Origin: Desulfobacteraceae bacterium
Lineage (GTDB): Bacteria > Desulfobacterota > Desulfobacteria > Desulfobacterales > Desulfosalsimonadaceae
NCBI GenBank assembly: GCA_024636355.1
Contig: JAGXHH010000226.1
Location: 1-5,454, forward strand
DNA length: 5,454 bases
Reading direction: 5' to 3'
This document shows, piece by piece, positions 5,341 through 5,454 of this stretch (position 1 is the first letter of the stretch; every line of letters starts with the position of its first letter). The notes under the pieces are model-generated. The model saw nothing but the letters and a program-made list of their open reading frames with translations. It did no database searches and was not told where the DNA came from. A program made the translations under genes and the position numbers.

Positions 5341-5453
5341 TAATTCACCAGGGACAAGACCTTGACCACTATGCTCAGAATCCACTGCAATCCCGCTCTG
5401 AGAAAATCCCAGGCGTGTTCCATGAGCCCCTTGTCTTTCACTTCCCCTCCCGG
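5340..5453 (-). CDS. Possible short convergent reading frame, start uncertain or outside window
   Basis: On the minus strand a frame runs from the window edge to TAG at 5342-5340, with 37 codons visible. It could be the 3' end of a longer gene, or a 33-residue gene starting at GTG (5441-5439) preceded by the purine-rich GGGAGGGGAA; an ATG lies six codons further in. The C-terminal part, FLRAGLQWILSIVVKVLSLVN, is strongly hydrophobic with spaced Arg and Lys, as in a membrane segment or amphipathic helix. The family was not recognised. Its stop abuts the repeat arm. If real, it is convergent with the kinase and marks the end of the plus-strand gene group. The frame is short, so chance is a serious alternative. 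Confidence 0.35.
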   Translation of the reverse strand, partial: PGGEVKDKGLMEHAWDFLRAGLQWILSIVVKVLSLVN

Positions 5454-5454
5454 G

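Overview
The window reads as chromosomal DNA from a Gram-negative anaerobe. The organism is most plausibly a sulfate- or metal-reducing member of the former Deltaproteobacteria (Desulfobacterota). This is an inference from three things: a TonB-dependent receptor end, an oxygen-sensitive radical SAM/SPASM enzyme, and intergenic palindromic repeats rich in CTCTGCG/CGCAGAG. The taxonomic call is soft.

Layout. (1) Bases 1-179 hold the last 58 codons of a TonB-dependent outer-membrane receptor. (2) Bases 178-365 are a non-coding, nested palindromic element resembling a miniature inverted-repeat element. It fills the gap between that stop codon and the next start codon. (3) Bases 363-1946 encode a family-5 (DppA/OppA/NikA-like) solute-binding lipoprotein with no permease or ATPase beside it. 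(4) Bases 2057-2161 encode a 34-residue peptide with a strong Shine-Dalgarno, a lysine-rich N-terminus and a Pro/Cys-Cys C-terminal half. (5) Bases 2198-3490 encode a 430-residue radical SAM/SPASM protein of the peptide-maturase type. (6) Bases 3487-5271 encode a membrane histidine kinase with a dCache-like sensor domain, whose start overlaps the maturase stop by 4 bp (ATGA). (7) Bases 5272-5454 hold another copy of the repeat arm and a possible short reading frame on the opposite strand, so the + strand gene run appears to end at the kinase.

The main interest is items 3-6. The short peptide directly in front of a radical SAM/SPASM enzyme has the layout of a ribosomally made, post-translationally modified peptide (RiPP) locus, and the peptide is short enough to be missed by routine gene calling. 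Its maturase is translationally coupled to a sensor kinase, and a stand-alone peptide-type binding lipoprotein lies upstream. A working hypothesis is a make-and-sense circuit: the maturase modifies the peptide, the lipoprotein captures it or a related ligand outside the inner membrane, and the kinase reports it to a response regulator elsewhere. Co-location and coupling are seen in the sequence; the circuit is inference. No exporter, protease or response regulator is visible in the window.
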